A stretch of DNA of 12,745 bases, taken from SAR324 cluster bacterium. GTDB taxonomy: Bacteria > SAR324 > JACQKK01. The notes under the pieces were generated by a model. That model was not told the origin of the DNA and made no database searches. It was given only the letters and a program-made list of their open reading frames with translations. Positions 11,540 through 12,745 of this stretch are shown here, one piece after another. The translations under genes were made by a program, and so were the position numbers. The stretch is taken from assembly GCA_022572825.1 (NCBI GenBank), contig JACZVE010000040.1, positions 1 to 12,745 on the forward strand, given 5' to 3'. How positions within the stretch are numbered: the stretch's first letter is position 1; each line of letters opens with the position of its first letter.

Positions 11540-12745
11540 ATGGCACGCGATATTGAAACCGTACCGGGCGCAATGGAATCCCTCAAAGCGGCGCTGTGCG
11601 AGATCGTCATGGGCCGCGAGGCACGATTTCGCCGCAACGAGGCCGGGGGCGCGGCCGGGCAGTCCGGCCCGGCCGGCCGGCACTCCGACGTCCTCCGGCT
11701 GCACCCTCGGCAGTGGCGGCGGATCGGGCGGGACATTATGGCCCTTCACCAGGGCTACACAACCGGCCGCGCGGCGTTCGCCCACGGGCAGAACCCTATC
11801 CACGGACGCCTGTCCGCCTACCAACTGTACTTCATGCCCCGTAATATTTACCGGGTCCGCTCCGTCATCGCGGAACTGCCGTGGGTGGACGACATCCCCT
11901 CTGCATTGCCGGAGGCCTGGGCCGATCGCGATGGCGCGATCCGCACGCTGCGCCTGCTGGACCTCGGTTGCGGCACGGGCGCCTTCAGCCTGGCATGGCT
12001 CGACTGGCTGTCGCGCCGGTTGCCGCCGCCCGCCAGCCAGTGGCGCATCGAGGTGACCCTGGTCGATCAGGGGCGCGAACTGATTTCCGTGGCGGAGGGC
12101 AATCTGCGCGGGTTTGCGGCGCGTGCGCTGCCGGGAGTCGGCTTGCGCATCGACTTTCGGGCCGACGGCGTCGAGCGCTTTCTCACCGCGGAGGGCACCA
12201 CGCCGCCCTATGCGGTGGTCGGTGCGGCGATGCTGCTCGGCGAGCTGGGTTTGCTGGGGCCGCGGCGCACCAGCCGGCGCGCGCAGCGAGTCAGCGAGGG
12301 GTTGCGCCGCCTGACGCGGCCGGGTGGGTGCGTGCTGTTCGTCGAGCCCGGCACCCGCAAGGGATACATGAATCTGATGACCGTGCGGGAACGGTTGCGC
12401 GGGCTGCCCATTGTCTATCCCTGCCCGCACGGGGCGCCCTGTCCCTTATGGAGCAAGCAGGTGCGCAATTGGTGCCATGCGACGCGGCCGCTGCCGCCCG
12501 CATTCTTTTTCGATGACCTGCTGAAGCGCCACGCGGGGCTGGACTTCGAGATGCGGCACATTAACCTGGCGGGCCTGGCCTTCCAGGTGAGCGATTATGG
12601 CCGCGTGTTCTCCCCGTTTCGCGCCCGGGAAGGCGAGCGGATCGTTTCCTCGGCATTGCCCGCACGCGAGGGGCCTCGCGCCGCCCCGGGCGCCCCGGTC
12701 CCGGCCAAGGTCGTGCTCGCTTGCGCGCCCGATGGGCACCTGCAC
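11540..12745 (+). CDS. Rsm22-family (METTL17-like) ribosomal small-subunit methyltransferase-like protein, 3' end outside window
   Basis: The frame is open from ATG 11540 to the last base (402 codons), so the gene is truncated by the window. Residues 68-112 carry the family's N-terminal pattern (GYTTGRAAFAHG, then YQLYFMPRNIYRV). RLLDLGCGTGAFSLAW (138-153) is a textbook AdoMet motif I, followed by TLVDQG (173-178) and CVLFVEPG (264-271). PCPHGAPCPLW (294-304) and NWCH (310-313) are the family's cysteine motif, giving C295, C301 and C312; C395 near the C-terminus could be the fourth ligand of the 4Fe-4S cluster described for mitochondrial relatives. Those relatives assist small-ribosomal-subunit assembly, and the target here is unknown. 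An in-frame TAG lies just before the ATG. No ribosome-binding site is seen for this ATG or for the next one (M12, 11573), so a leaderless or weakly translated start is possible. Confidence 0.85.
   Translation, partial: MARDIETVPGAMESLKAALCEIVMGREARFRRNEAGGAAGQSGPAGRHSDVLRLHPRQWRRIGRDIMALHQGYTTGRAAFAHGQNPIHGRLSAYQLYFMPRNIYRVRSVIAELPWVDDIPSALPEAWADRDGAIRTLRLLDLGCGTGAFSLAWLDWLSRRLPPPASQWRIEVTLVDQGRELISVAEGNLRGFAARALPGVGLRIDFRADGVERFLTAEGTTPPYAVVGAAMLLGELGLLGPRRTSRRAQRVSEGLRRLTRPGGCVLFVEPGTRKGYMNLMTVRERLRGLPIVYPCPHGAPCPLWSKQVRNWCHATRPLPPAFFFDDLLKRHAGLDFEMRHINLAGLAFQVSDYGRVFSPFRAREGERIVSSALPAREGPRAAPGAPVPAKVVLACAPDGHLH

Noticed and set aside
11519..12430. Minus-strand frame of 303 codons over the Rsm22-family gene
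   Set aside because: The plus frame holds AdoMet motif I and the CPHxxxCP motif without a stop; the minus translation is Gln/Arg/Ala-rich with no recognisable domain.
1..12745. A defence island, CRISPR array, prophage or toxin-antitoxin pair
   Set aside because: No regularly spaced repeats, nuclease/toxin motifs, integrase or transposase genes are visible; all long genes match metabolic, RNA-related, signalling or membrane families or are unknown singletons.

Overview
This is a GC-rich window with several short AT-rich intergenic patches, most likely from a Gram-negative bacterium and probably a proteobacterium. The reasons are a two-domain YggT membrane protein, an RNase R with the full winged-helix/cold-shock/RNB/S1 layout, and an HPt-type phosphorelay protein, but no marker gene fixes the lineage. 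I see no rRNA, tRNA, CRISPR array, prophage or complete insertion sequence. Most of the content is housekeeping metabolism and RNA metabolism, with a few less common genes among it.

Left part (1-4501). A ParB/SbnI/SerK-like protein (69-920, minus) ends in a hairpin plus T-rich terminator at the left edge. A 686-bp non-coding region with several inverted repeats separates it from a divergent plus-strand cluster. That cluster is 2,3-bisphosphoglycerate-independent phosphoglycerate mutase (1607-3250), an archaeal-type PurO IMP cyclohydrolase (3270-3995), and a 163-residue protein of unknown function (4010-4501). Gaps of 14-19 bp and good ribosome-binding sites argue for one operon.

Middle (4502-9113). 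An intergenic stretch carries a widely dispersed CCCTTCGACAAGCTCAGGG-type repeat and a possible gene remnant. Two minus-strand genes follow, a histone-deacetylase-family hydrolase (7038-8000) and RNase R (4850-7027). RNase R appears to begin at a TTG only 10 nt past the deacetylase stop, so the two are probably translationally coupled. Upstream of them, 8001-8474 is non-coding with perfect inverted repeats. A YggT-family membrane protein lies at 8475-9113 (minus).

Right part (9114-12745). A strong hairpin sits in the YggT leader. Next comes a degenerate receiver domain fused to an HPt domain (9204-10067, minus) and a class I DhnA/FbaB-type fructose-bisphosphate aldolase (10184-11137, minus). 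A 402-bp divergent promoter region with a palindrome and spaced direct repeats leads to a plus-strand Rsm22-family ribosome-associated methyltransferase-like protein. Its frame starts at 11540 and is still open at the last base of the window.

Together the genes cover lower glycolysis (aldolase, phosphoglycerate mutase), the last step of purine synthesis, possible free-serine phosphorylation, RNA decay and ribosome assembly. I see no defence system or clearly novel multi-gene system. The points most worth follow-up are the SerK-like/gpmI/purO/unknown-gene neighbourhood, the pseudo-receiver-HPt protein and the edge-truncated Rsm22 homologue with its cysteine motif.
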